A DNA stretch of 64,000 nucleotides from Neostapfia colusana (Eukaryota > Streptophyta > Magnoliopsida > Poales > Poaceae): NCBI GenBank assembly GCA_030760725.1, contig JASWHV010000004.1, forward strand, positions 53,039,136 through 53,103,135, read 5' to 3'. A program made the position numbers and the translations under genes. Positions 1 through 12,458 of the stretch are shown here, piece after piece; position 1 is the first letter of the stretch; the number at the start of each line of letters is the position of its first letter. The notes below the pieces were generated by a model, which was not told the DNA's origin, did not search any database, and worked only from the letters and a program-made list of their open reading frames with translations.

Positions 1-1297
1 ATCTGGCTAGGGTTGCGAAGTAAACTCGGGCGCCGTAAAGTCTAGCTCCTGTGAGTGCAGTTTGATGGACTCTAAGCAAATAGAAGTTGGGAACTTGGAG
101 GTTTCATACCAGAAGGTGGTTCTGCACCGGCTGAAAGTATTTTGCGAAATACGCCGGCGATGATCAGTCACTTCGTCCAGGCTTTGGGGTCGAGCAGCGT
201 GGAGTCTTGGCGCGTCCAAAACCACTCTTGCTTGGCCGTGACAAGATCTCTGCTGGACTGTCCACACGAGCACCTCTGCTCGGTTCTTTTCGGTCACCGC
301 AAAGAACACCCGTCTCTCGGGTTGCTGTGGCTTAGCTCGACTGGAACTGGGGCGGGGAGGTCGTGGGATGTCTGGTGATGCTGTTTTGCTGGGTTACCGA
401 CGCTTGCATGCGAGAGGAGTCATTCCCTGAACGATTAAGCAACGGCAGCAGCTGTTTGTGCTTCAGCCTGCGCGAGACAGAGAACGAAGGCGGTCCTCGG
501 TTTGGCGGTGCTGGCGCGTGGTGATCGGGTCGGAAGCAGCTGGCCAGCGCGAGGGAGGAACCAGGAGGTGGCAGGGCGAGGTGATCGGGCGCCGGTGTTG
601 GCCGCAGCTGGCGCACGGTCTCGGTCGAAGGAGAAAAGATCACCGGGTAGACTTCTCTGTTAAGGCTGCTGACAGGTGGGGCCTCCCCTCTAAATCCTTT
701 TTTCGTTTTTCTCATTTCTGTTTGTGCCAAAACATCCCCAGCTACTCACAATTGAATGTGAGGCTTAATCACCAAGTCCTGGTTTGAATTTGAGTTCTCA
801 AATTTGAACTTTGTTTGGCTGAATTTGCTGCACATTTGAACTGAAATTCAAATTCAGTTTTGAATTCTTGCAAATTTAGCTCCCGACAAGATGAACTCCA
901 ATGGGGATAAAAATTGGTGGGCTAACTCATAAAAACGTGTTGAGTTTGAATATGAAGCTAACTTTTGAATTTGAAGGATGAAAGTTGCTGCAATTTCAAT
1001 TTACATTCAAATTGGCCTCTTTTTCAAATGCCTCCAAAATTGTCTCAAAAAGTGTTGGGTTTGCATGAAACTTGGCTTGAACCTTCCCAAGACTTTTCAA
1101 GTCCTAGGGGTGAGCTCAACCTCTCATGTTCATGTGTAGAAATCCTACTTTGTGAAAGTTAGGGCTTTCTCCTTTAATCACTCTTTTGATGGAGGTTACT
1201 TGCTCTTCACAATTTTTCACAATATATCCACAACAAAAACTGTGGTGTTATAAGGTGATGAAAAGTTTTTGCAAGTCCCTTTTCTTGGGCTTTTACA
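1..1297 (-). mobile_element. LTR 'D', 5' part of a minus-strand gypsy LTR
   Basis: Read on the minus strand this begins TGTAAAAGCCCAAG at 1297, the same kind of start as the other LTRs here (TGTAAAAGTCCC in A, TGTAAAGGTCCC in C), and it matches the C LTR promoter and first-exon region (compare 20,330-20,620). It interrupts the integrase gene of element E: bases from 1298 (ACGGAGACGGCG) resume the coding sequence. The rest of the element lies left of the window, so its target duplication (predicted ACGGA) cannot be confirmed. Short ORFs inside are not conserved and look fortuitous. Confidence 0.75.
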
Positions 1298-2640
1298 ACG
1301 GAGACGGCGTTCTGTGGTTCAAAAACAGAATAGGCGTACCCCGTAACCCGAAATTGAGGAAGAAAGTTTTTGACGAGGCTCACGTGTCAAAATTTTCCAT
1401 TCACCCCGGTAGCAACAAAATTTATCAAGAGCTCAAGGGCAAATTTTGGTGGACACGGATGAAACGGGAGATCGCTAAATATGTGTCCGAGTGCGATACA
1501 TGCCGGAGGGTAAAGGCTGATCACATGAAGAAACCGGGATTGTTGCAACATTAGGCATTGCTGCCTGGAAGTGGGAGGATGTGAGCATGAATTTCATCGT
1601 CGGTTTACCCACCACATTTCATAAACATGATTCAGTGTGGGTGACGTTGACCGGCTCACGAAATTGGCCCATTTTATCCCGGTCAATACAAACTACAATA
1701 CCAAGAAGTATGCTGAATTGTACATCTCCCAGATCTTCTGTTTACATGGTGTACCCTGCACCATCATCTTGGATCGGGGCACTTTATTGGTGTCTCATTT
1801 TCGGGAGCAGTTACATGCAGCGTTGGGTCAAAACTGATCCGTAGTTCAGCGTACCACCCGCAGACGGATTGGCAAACCAAACGGGTAAAACAAATTCTGG
1901 AAGATATGTTACGGGCTTGTGCTATAAATCACGGTAAGAATTGGAATGATCACTTACCGTTAGCCGAGTTTTTGTACAATAACGGGTACCAGGCCAGCAT
2001 TAAAATGGTGCCCTATGAGGCGCTATACGGGAGAAAATGCCGCACACCGCTGAATTGGTGTGAATCCGGCGAAAGGGTTGCCTTCGGGATTGATCTTGTC
2101 AAAAATGCGGAAGAGAAAGTCCGGCTTATTCAATCAAACTTGAAAGCCGCTCAATCCCGACAAAAGAAATATGCAGGCCGCAGAAGACGCCCTCTACAAT
2201 TTGAGGTCGGGGATCACGTGTACCTACGTGTGTCTCCCAGGAAAGGGGTAAATAGATTTGGGGTTAGAGGAAAGTTGGCACCCTGATTCATCGGACCATT
2301 CAAAGTTTTGGAAAGATGTGGATCCGTTGCATACCGGCTAGAATTACCAGCGACACTCTCCGGTGTGCATGACATATTCTACATCCCACAGCTCAGGATG
2401 TGCCTCAATTTTTCAACCACCGTTTAGTTGGGAGACATCGAGGAACTGAAACCGGATCTCAAATATCGGGAGGAACTAGTTCAGATGATCGACGAGAAGG
2501 TCCGAACCACATGCAACAGTACGTTGTGATTCTACAAGATATTGTGGAGTAATCACTGCACAGATGAAGCGACATGGGAAAGCGAAGAGCTTCTTCTCGC
2601 AAATTATCTGGAATTTTTAACATTGCACATCCTGTAATTT
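1298..2640 (+). pseudogene. Element E: decayed integrase-chromodomain 3' end of gypsy pol
   Basis: This is the 3' third of a Ty3/gypsy pol gene, closely related to the intact gene at 44,814-49,370. It retains the integrase zinc-binding segment (HPGSNK, then CDTCRRVKAD), parts of the catalytic core (NTNYNTKKYAELY; LNWCESGERV) and the C-terminal chromodomain region. It is non-functional. A one-base deletion near 1550 gives a stop at 1552-1554, further frame changes split the core at about 1640 and 1840, the conserved SDRG is read as LDRG, and a CGA-to-TGA type stop lies at 2284-2286. Additional stops follow in the chromodomain. The upstream part was displaced by the LTR D insertion at 1297. Confidence 0.9.
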
Positions 2641-2692
2641 TCCACCATCCTCTCTCTCATTTTCACCTTATAATATCGGGACGATTTCATTT

Positions 2693-2706
2693 AACGGGGG
2701 GAGGAA
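2693..2706 (+). other. Polypurine tract of element E
   Basis: The purine run AACGGGGGGAGGAA lies immediately before the 3' LTR start (TGTAAGGGCC at 2707). It corresponds to the tract at 49,428-49,440 of the intact element. Plus-strand DNA synthesis primes here in this class of element. Confidence 0.85.
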
Positions 2707-4105
2707 TGTAAGGGCCCAAGTTTTTCACTTTCTAAAATTGTTCATCACCCCACACACCTCATCTCATTTGTGGTAATCACCTGAACACATTTGAAGAGCA
2801 AGTAACCACCGTCAACAAGTAATTAGAAGATGAACTCACCAAATCCGAAAGATGGATGTCTCAAATGAATTCTTTAGAGAATGAGCTCACAAATACCTCC
2901 TAAACTTTGTTGGGAATTCTCATGCCAATTTTCACACAAATCGAAACATCTTTGAGGTACTTTTGGATACAATTATTAAAAGGACTTGTTTGAACTTAAA
3001 TTCAAATTCAAACCCCTTTCATCAAATGAATTCAAAAGAGGGATTCATATTCACACTTAGCACATTGTTATGAGCTCACCAACCAATTTTCATCCCATTA
3101 GGGATTTATCTTGACATGAGCTATTTGCGGCAAATTAAAACCAAATTTGAATTTTACTTTACATTTGCTGCACATTCATCCAAATGATTCATTCTTTTAA
3201 TTGTTCAAATTCAAATGGCCTACTTGTGGTTTGATCAAAGTAAAAAGGTTATTAGGGTCCCAAATATTTAGAGCAGTAGAAAAATTCAATTTTGTCAGAC
3301 AAAATTAGGAAATGGGACCCACCAGTCAGTGTAACAGAAACTGAAAACAACTCAACCGAGGCACTCGGTTTCTTGCGCGCGCGCCCGAGAGGGCCACGGC
3401 GAAGAAACGCCGGCCAGCAGCTGCCTGCCTCCTCTGGCCACCGAGCTTCTTCTCCGGCCTTCTCATCCTCACCCTTGGACGAGCCCAGGATCATTTCACC
3501 GAGTTTTGCCCTCTGTTCACGCGTTCAACCAAAGCACCTTGCCGCACGGCCAAAACCTTTGCTCCCTCAGTGATCACCCTGCTCCATTTGTTTTTACACT
3601 TGGATGAGCAGCTCAGAGGCTGTACCGACCTTCCCTCGACGTCCTCACACCGTTTCTAGCTTGTGATCGACTTCCTTCTGGCTGCACCGAGCCGGTTTTG
3701 ACCTCCCCTGTTCACCATCGCCTCACCTCAACGGAATACCGTCGCCCGGATAGCTCCGAGCTTCTCTGGCATGAACAACTGCACCCAGAGGTTAGCCATG
3801 AAGTCTATTAGCTACTTCCGAACCCCCTAGCTCCCTCATCATGCCGGCTAGCTGGAATTTCAAGTTTTCCGATGATCACCGTGTAGAACCGAAGCAAACC
3901 GAAATGGGAAATTCGTCTCGCATGGTTTATCAACTCCGATTCTTGTCTAGCCATAGCATCTAGGACTCATCATGATTGCATGGACCAAAAACCACGGGGT
4001 ACCATCCAGTCTACGAGCTGTGCGATGTAAACTCTCCGCCGCCGGCCAAAATGGCTCTGTTCGCCGTTGAGCTCATAGCTCCGGCCGTTTTCCGCGAGTT
4101 TGCAG
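2707..4105 (+). mobile_element. Element E 3' LTR, truncated 3'
   Basis: It starts TGTAAGGGCCCAAG directly after the polypurine tract. It is collinear with the first 1.4 kb of the 4045 bp LTR at 38,052: the AGAGCAAGTAAC and GGGACCCAC blocks are equally spaced (about 600 bp from the start), as is the GCGCGCGC-containing promoter-proximal block. Similarity changes to family A near 4105, so the rest of this LTR was lost or replaced. The junction position is approximate. Confidence 0.75.
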
Positions 4106-7100
4106 TACACCATCACTTCCCACATTTAAACTTCAAAACTTTGGAATTTGAGAGATCAACATGAGAAGATATTTTGGTAGGAAAATGTGGGGTGGGACCC
4201 ACATGGCAGTGAGCTAACTGTGACTCACACACTAAGTTTTAGCCTCTGTTTTCAACCCAACAAGGAGCTTCTCCCGGGAGACACCGAGCTGCTGCCGCCA
4301 CCTCCTCGTTGGATTTCTCTTGCTGGCAATCGATTGAATGCCCCTCATGCTCCCTGCGTGATCCACTCCCTCTCAGACCGAGCAAAGCCTCTTTTGCTTC
4401 CTCCTCCTCGCGAGCAACACCGAACGGAGCTGCCTCACTGCCGCCTCCTCGGGAGCAATCAGGAACCAGCAGAAAACTCGTTCCCTCTCCACCCTGAGCT
4501 GCTAGACAGCACCACAAGCTCAGTTACCACTTCCCCGAGACCCAAACCACGGAGCTCCGGCCTCCCTTGCTCTAGAACAGCCTCCACTGCGGCAACCTAA
4601 CTCAAGTCGGCGATCGGCTTCACGTGGACAGACCACCACGTTGGTTTTCATGGCCGAGAAAGCACAGCAACGGGAGCGCACGGCCACCGAGCTGCTCTCA
4701 CCCAATCCTCAAGCTGAACCGTGAAGTATCTACGGCGAATTTCAGAATTTTGCTCCGGCGGCTTCAACCCGAGCATCCGGTACGGGAACCCCGAATTCTC
4801 CACCTCTAGTTGTTCTTAGCACGTCAAACTTTTCACATAGGAGCTGGACTAGCCGACGATCGGATTCCCTTTAGCATCCATTGCATGAAACCATCTAGGA
4901 ACGATGGATTTTGAGCTCTACCGAGGGTGTTCATGGCGGCACCAATCGGTCGCACGGTGAAACCTTATTTGCGGCCGTTTCCGAGCTAGTTTGAGGTCAT
5001 GCCGAGCCTTGCGATCATCCACTGGTGCTGTAGAGCCCATTGGTTGAGTGTTTGGTGGGCTAGAAACCTCGGCCGACGGCGCCAAACTCCATCCGAGGCC
5101 GCCGCACGTCGCCGGGGTGTTTCCAGTTACCTGCAGCTCGAACTAGTACCGCAGTCGTGTTCCTCGGCGTCCAAAACCCTCTGGCGGCAAGCCTCAGCTC
5201 GGGCAGGGGCCGGAAACGGCAAGCCGGTGAGCTCCGGCGTCAGTCCGGCGAGGGAGGCGGCACGCGCGCGAAGCAGTCGGCGGGAGGAAGAAGGAGGTGC
5301 GGGGCCCGGCTGTCAGCGGCTGTAAAGTTTAAATCTTCGATCGGCTGTGGCCCGGATCCGCTGAGCTGGCACGCTGGAACCTTGTGAACCCTGTGTGTCC
5401 CATTTCCTATTGGCTGGAATTCAAATAGCGGGCCCAGTTGAGTTTCAATAGGAAAAACAATTCCAGAGATTGTTCCCACTTTGGAAAATCATATCTCTGT
5501 GTAGAAACCTTAAACATGAGTGATTCAAATTGGGTTGGATTCCTTGTTCAAATATCTATCCAAATATGAACTCAAATTTTGATTGAAAGTCAATATTAAA
5601 TTCTGGAAAATTCTTTGAATATTTTCTGATAAAGAATTTGATTGAAAGTCAATATTAAATTCTGGAAAATTCTTTGAATATTTTCTGATAAAGAATTATT
5701 GAGGGAGTTTGGTTTATCCAAAAACCCTAAAATTTTGCCAGAATATTCTTTAGCATATTTTTGACCTTCTAGCAAATTTTCAGCTCATTTAAAGATCATT
5801 TGAGTATGAATTTGCTAAATACAAACTGCTGAGTTCATAAGAGTCCAGAAACATTTTCAGAAAATGTTTCCCACTTGTAGAATCTATTCTGGGCAATGCA
5901 TAGCTCAACAAATCATAGGAAAATTTCGCAATCTATCTGATACATAATTGAAATTGTAGTTCATTTATTTGGGCATGAAAATGCACCTTACTTCAGAATT
6001 AATTCCTTTGGGTAGAAATGCTTAGAGAATTGTTCTGGAGGAACTACTCAAGGAAAAGGTGTGAATTTTTTACCAATTGACTCTCATGTGACCAGGAATT
6101 CACATGTAAATTATCAGCTCAAGTTGAGCCCTAGAACTCTCTGTGCTTGTTCTCCATGCTTATGTATGTGGGAAAATACATAAAGACTCATGGGAGAAAT
6201 ATGGAGAGCACAATTGTATTCCACACAGCTGCAATTTGGCAAGCTAACTCTCTAGGTAGTATAGAACCTGCTGTAAAAGTTTTGAGGCCATCGGAGTTCT
6301 GGTTCTTCAGTTGCATTCAAATCTTTTCGGCTCATCTATTATGTTCATTAAGGAAAGTAGTTAGTGTATAGCTAAAACATTAAGACCAAGTTAGTTCATT
6401 CCTGTTTCTTTGCACAGCAGAGGCAAACCAATCCATCCTTGGCTTTTCCACACAACCTCTGTTCCTAAGAAATCAAGTCTTAACTTCTTTCCAGTACATT
6501 CTATAAAAATTGTGCATTTACATTTCAATAGGAATCGCAACGAAGGGGTGGAGTGATTCATTGAAGTGGATCAAACTCCAGAGAATCAAGGGTTGATCAG
6601 CAAGGATCACTAACTGCATATATTAGTTTTTACTTTGTATTCACTTTCAGTTAAGATATGAAATGTGCATTAGGTCTAGTTGTTTGGTACTCCTCTTGCA
6701 TGACCAAATGAACCCATGGAGTATTGGGTAGGTGTCTTTCACAGTGTAGAACTGCCATGGTTAAGTAAGGTTCGGTAGAAGTCGAGTGGTGAGATGCTAC
6801 TCGCATGATCAGGAACAACAGGGGCATACGGGATTGGTTCAGAAAATGTGTAGCAAGTTAAAGTTGAAACCGGAAGGTTGTAGGGGCAGCAGGACATAGG
6901 GGCCTGGGTGCTATAGACCTGTCCATGTCGGTCAAGGACCGATCCGTATGTGGCCCTGTTGAACAAGTTTGAGTTGTGTACCGGACTCATTCTGGCTATA
7001 TGGGACCAAGTAAACCGATGTACCTCGGGAAACTTGCGTTGAGCCTTTTCGGGTCGTCTCAGGCGAGATGGCCGGTGTGCAGTATGTGTGTAACATTCTC

Positions 7101-7893
7101 ATGACATCTCATGTCGGTAGGTGCACCATGAGAGTGGCTACTGTACGGGGCGACTTGATCGATTCGACGTGAGTGAAACGGGAGAAAGGCTGCCATGTAC
7201 GACGTCAGTGATGGTTGTTGTAGGCAAGTCGTGTAGTCCAGGTGTTATTGATTTGAATCACCGTCGCTCGCGGGATGGACCGAGCATACTTGTTCGCACA
7301 GTCATGATGTAGTAAGAACTTGCATGAGAAAGGAACTAATCACATTGGTTTGAAGTTTATACTATCTTTGTGATGTATCTTTGATGAATATCTAGTGCAA
7401 ACTCGATTCTTTTATGCCGTGAGCAAATTACATCGGGGGAAAGCGTTTCTTGTTTGATTGTGAACTCCTGATGTGGCTTGCCCAAGGTTACTCTTAATTT
7501 GCTGCAAATAATACTTGAAAGTAAGGACTCACTTTTAGGCGAGTTAATATGCATTACGCTATTCTATTTTATGTTTATAACCTCATGTAGAGTTTCATGA
7601 CTAGGGTGACGGTTAAGTCTTGATGAGCGTTATGCTCATGGATGCTATCCGAGTTGTTTTGCAGGATTGACTTCATGCTTATGAAGGGATGCCGACGAGA
7701 CTCGGGAACCTCCGAGTGGTTACTTAAGAGCATCCTCGCCGCTGCAGACTGTTCTTCGTGTTGCTAGTAAGAAACATCCGTGGGCTGGACTGTTTCTTTG
7801 TTGCTATGTTAGAAATGAGTCGTGAGAGTTATAATCTTCCGCTGTAGCTTATTTTGAGATAAGTATTTGTAAAAACTTTTGTATGCTTTGTAA
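4106..7893 (+). mobile_element. LTR A3, plus-strand family-A LTR, truncated at both ends
   Basis: This is collinear, in opposite orientation, with LTR A2 (7911-12,044) and LTR A1 (14,812-19,131). It lacks the first few hundred bases (no TGTAAAAG start) and roughly the last 125 bases, including the GGTGCCGCATAACACGG block. Recognisable pieces include GGTGGGACCCACATGG at about 4194, an ATG block at 4933-4956 followed by GTGAAA, and TTGCAGGATTGACTTC near 7660. It forms the left arm of a large inverted repeat with A2. Confidence 0.8.
5582..5696 (+). repeat. 59 bp tandem duplication inside LTR A3
   Basis: The unit starting ATTGAAAGTCAATATTAAAT at 5582 is repeated from 5641 almost without change. 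The other family-A LTRs carry one copy, so this is a local duplication in A3. Confidence 0.9.
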
Positions 7894-7895
7894 CA

Positions 7896-7907
7896 GCCCT
7901 GATACCA
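7896..7907 (-). other. Primer-binding-site remnant at the palindrome centre
   Basis: On the minus strand this reads TGGTATCAGGGC, one base from the tRNA-iMet complement TGGTATCAGAGC, and lies 3 bases from the CA end of LTR A2 at 7911. It shows that A2 was the 5' LTR of a minus-strand element whose internal region is now gone; A3 follows directly. Confidence 0.75.
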
Positions 7908-7910
7908 CGC

Positions 7911-10900
7911 TGTGGGGGACCACAGGACCTCGTTGGGTGGTGCCGTGTTATGCGGCACCCAACAGCACATGGGTCGATGTACACACATCAGATTACATAA
8001 ATAGTTTGCGGAAGCGCACAAGATTGTTTTTACAAATAAGTATATCAGAGTAAGCTACAGCGGAAGACTATCACTCTCACGACTCATATCTAAACTAGCA
8101 ACAAAGAAACGGTTCAGCCCACGGACGTTTCTTACTAGCAACACGAAGACAATCTGCAGCGGCGAGGATGCTCTTTGAGTAAGCACTCGGAGGTTCCCGA
8201 GTCTCATCGGCACCCCTTCTCATAAGCATCGAGTCAATTACCTGCAAAACAACTCGAATAGCATCCATGAGCCTAACGCTCAGCAAGACTTAACTGTCAC
8301 CCTAAACATGAAACTCTACGTGAGGTTATGAACCTAACATAGGATGGCATAAGCATAATTAAACTCGCCTAAAAGTGAATTCTTACTTTCAGGTATTAAT
8401 TGCAGCATTTTAAGTAACGCTGGGCACGCCACATCAGGATTCCACAATCAAACAAGAAACGCTTTCCACCGATGTAAATTGCTCATGGCATAAAAGAATC
8501 GAGTTTGCACTAGCCTATTCCTCAAGATCCAAGACAAAGCAAGTATGATACTTCACATCAAAATCATTATTTCCTTTCTCATGCAAGTTCTTACTACGTC
8601 ACGACTGTGAGAACAAGTATGCTCGGTCCATTCTGCGAGCGACGGTGATTTGAATCAATAGCACCCGGACTACACGACACGTACGCCCGTACTTGACGCT
8701 GCCTACAACAACCATCACTGACGTCGTACGTGGCAGCCTTTCCCCCGTTTCACCCCCGCTGAATCGATCAAGTCATCCCGTACAGTAGCTACTCTCATGG
8801 TGCACCTACCGACATGAGATGTCATGAAAATATTCCCCACATACTGCACACCGGCCATCCGCCTAAGGCGACCCGAAAAGTCCCAATGACAGCTTCCTGA
8901 GGTAGATCAGTTTACTGGGTCCCATATAGCCAGCATGAGTCCGGTACACAACTCAAACTTGTTCAACAGGGCCGCATACGGATCGGTCCTTGACTGACAC
9001 GGACAGGTCTACAGCACCCAGGCCCCTATGTCCTGCTGCCCCTACAACCTTCCGGTCTCAACTTTAACTTGCTAATTCAATTATGAACCAATCCCGTATG
9101 CCCCTATTGTTCCTGAAACTGTGAGTAGCATCTCACCACTCGACTTCTACCGAACCATACTTAAGCATGGCAGTTCTACACGGTGAAAGACACCTACCCA
9201 ATACTCCATGGGTTATTTGGCTATGCAAGAGGAGTATCAAACACTAGACGTACATAATTCATATCCTGACCGAAAGTGAATACAAAACAAAAACTTAACA
9301 GCTGTTAAATGCAAACAGGAGCTTGCTTGTTTTGCAGGGTAGTCAACAGTTAGTGTCCTTGCAGATCCACCCTTGATTCTCCGGAGCTTGATCCATATCG
9401 ATGAATCGCTCCTTTGAATCCCCTTCGTTCTGGTTCCTATTGAAATGCATATGCATATGTTTTATAGACTGTAATGGAAAGAAGCTATAGACTTAATCTC
9501 TTAGGAACAGAGGTTGTGTGGAAAAGCCAAGCATGGCTTGGTTTGCCTCTGTTGTGCAAAGAACAGAAATAAACTAAATTGACCTTAAGGCCTTAGCTAT
9601 ACACTAATCATTTTCCCTAATGAACATAATAGATAAGCTGAAAAGACTTGAGTGCAGCTGAAGAACAAGAACTCCAATGGCCTCAAAACTTTTACAGCAG
9701 GTTCTATACTACCTAAGGATTTAGCCTGCCAAATTGCAGCTAATGTGGAGTCATATTGTGTCCTCTATAATTCTCACAAGACCTCTCATGTATTTCCACC
9801 TATACATAAGTATGGAGAATAGGAACAGGGAGTTCTACAGCTCAACTTGGGCTAATAATTTACATGTAAGTTCTTGGTCACATGAAAGTAATCTGGTCCG
9901 AAATTCAGCCCTTTTACTTGAGTAGTTCTCCCAGAACAATTCTTTAAGCATTTGTACTCAAAAGAATTAATTCTGAAGTAATGTGCATTTTCATGCCCAA
10001 TTAAGTGAACTACAATTCCAACTATGTCTCAGAGAGCTGGCCTAAATTTTCCTATGATTTTTGGAGTTATGGATTGCCCAGAATAGATTTTTGAAGTGGG
10101 AAACATTTTCTGAAAATGTTTCTGGACTCTTTTGAACACAGTAGTTTGCATTTAGCATATCCCAACTCAAATGATCTTCAAATGAGCTGAACATTTGCTA
10201 GAAGGTCAACAATATGCTAAAGAATATTCTGGTAAAATTTGGGGATTTTTGGATAAACCAAACTCCCAAAATAATTCTTTTTCAGAATACCTTCAAAGAA
10301 TTTTCCAGAATATACTATTGACTTTCATACAAATCTATGTTCATATTTGGATAGAGCTCGGAGAGATGAATCCAACCCAAGTGGAATCACTCAAATTGGA
10401 GGTTTCTACCAGGAGCTATGAATTTCCAAAGTTTGGGCCCTCACTGGAATTGTTTTCCTACAGAAAATCCGGCTGGACCCACTGTTTTGAATCCCAGCCA
10501 ATAGAAACGAAGCCACACCAGGGCCACGGGGTTTTGCGCGCCAGCACACGGGATCCCGGCCACACCCGATCGCAGGTTTAAAATTTGAGCTGCTGAGAGC
10601 CGGGGCCCACCCGTCTTCTTCTTCCTCCGGCTCCCCTCCCGCGCCCGCGCTCTCCCCCTCGCCGGAGCTCGCCGGTGCTCGCCGGCCGGCCGTTTCCGGC
10701 CACCATCCGAACCCGGACTCGCCGCCAGAGGGTTTAGGGCATCGAGGAACACGGCTGTGGGGTTTGCTTGGGCTGCCGGCGACCAGAGATGCCTCGTCGA
10801 CGTGCGACAGCCTCTGTTGAGGTTCGGCGCCGTCGGCCGTGGGTTCCAACCCGCCAAAACCTCGGCCAACCAGCTCTACAGCACCAGTGGGTGATCACAA

Positions 10901-12044
10901 GGCTCGGCAAGGTCATGGATTGGCTCGGAAACAGCAGAAAAGGGGTCGGCACCATGCGCCCGATTGGTCCCGCGAAGAACGCCCTCGGTAGAGCTTGAAA
11001 TTCATTGCTCTGAGGTGTTTTCGTGCTAAGGTTGCTGAAGGCAAAATGACCGCCGACTAGTCTAGTTGCTACGTGTAAGATTTAAGGACCTACAGAGGAT
11101 CAGAGAGCGGAAATTTGCCAAATCCGTACCGGATGCTCGGGTTGAACTCGCCGGTGCAAAATCTCAGAATTCCTCGTCGATGCTTCACGGTTTGCTCCAA
11201 GAATTGGAGGAGAGCAGCACCACCGTTGCGCGCTTCCGTAGCTGTGATCGCTCGGCCGTGAAACCCCCTGTGGAGGGCTGTCCATGGGCGCCCGATCACG
11301 GTCTTGAGTTAGGTCGCCGCTGTGGCGGTTGAGCTCGGGCGGGGGAGGCCGTAGCTCGAGGGTTTAGGTGTCGGGGAAGTGGAGTCCGAGCTCAGGACGC
11401 CGCCTAGCAGCTCAGGGAGGAGAGGGCGCGATGATTTCTTCGGTTTCCTGATCAACCAAAAGCGCGGAGGGGAGATGAAGCTGTCGTGCGTGCGCTCGTG
11501 AGGAGGAGAAGGCAATTGGGTCTTCGCCCGGGCTGAGGGAACGATAGCGCCGAATGAACCGCCTTCGGATGCCCGCGCGTGGGGGAGGGCAGCAGGAGGT
11601 GACGGGGTCAGCTCCCCGGGAGCGCGGTGGAACCCCTTCGGTGGCAACCGAGAAGAACAGAAGCAACAATTCATTTACTTCATGGGTAAGTTTTGGTCTC
11701 TAACTCACTGCCATGTGGGTCCCACCCCACATTGTTTTCCCAAATATCTTCTCATGCTGATCCTCTTAATTCCCCAAAATTCTGAGTTTAAAAGGGTGGC
11801 TAGAATTTGAATTCTCCAAATTCAGTTTGAATTGGTATGACAAATTTGATTTTGGCTAGAATTTGCAAATGCTTCCCTTTAACTCCTTTTTGAGCCCACC
11901 CTACAAATGCAAAGTTGGTGATACAACTTTTCCCAATAAATCCAACCATATGGCTGCATGTTTATTCAAAGTTTTTGGTCACCACATGTGTAAACTTTGA
12001 ATTTCAAATACGATTTTTAAACTTACATGCAAAGAGGTATTTAA
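7911..12044 (-). mobile_element. LTR A2, minus-strand family-A 5' LTR, 5' end missing
   Basis: Its 3' end on the minus strand is GGTCCCCCACA at 7911, identical in form to that of A1 at 14,812, and the primer site follows. It is collinear with A1 up to the ACATGCAAAGAGGTATTTAA block at about 12,042. There the last 170 bp of LTR (its 5' end) are replaced by unrelated sequence. By eye it is about 90% identical to A3 in the opposite direction. Confidence 0.85.
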
Positions 12045-12415
12045 TCGCATGCATCTCGATCGTGGTGTGACGTACGCCGGCTGGCAGCAGAGTACACGCT
12101 AATATATGAGGTTTACTGATCATAAACATGCGCGGTGTAGGAGCTAGCCACCAGCTAACGTATAGTAGGGTAGGGCCCGAAAGAGGAAAAGGTCTCAAAC
12201 CTCTGACGTGAGGGGAGGGGAGGCTCCTTGCAGCAGAGCTGGTGTGTACGTGTATAAAGCTAAATCTGCCGTCTTTGTGATCCCTCTCCCTCTATGTGCG
12301 TGTGATTTGTAGTACAGTCGATCTGACAGGAATCTGATTCCCCCGGCCAGCACTGTCCTAGTTGTGATCTCTCTCTCTCTCTCTCCCTCTCTCTCTCTCT
12401 GTCTCTCTCCCTCTC

Positions 12416-12458
<43 letters not shown>

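Larger units (their letters stand above)
4106..12044. repeat. 7.9 kb imperfect palindrome formed by LTRs A3 and A2
   Basis: Two family-A LTR arms of about 3.8 to 4.1 kb face each other with a spacer of 17 bases that includes a primer-site remnant. A stretch at about 6780-7010 reappears inverted at about 8930-9180 with only scattered changes. A read-through transcript could fold into a long double-stranded RNA. Confidence 0.8.

Noticed and set aside
10734..10955. ORF in LTR A2 with HWCCRA, also seen in A1, A3 and C
   Set aside because: The sequence similarity is at nucleotide level within related LTRs; A3 has a stop just before it and no start is conserved. I treat it as non-coding LTR sequence, perhaps containing a splice site.
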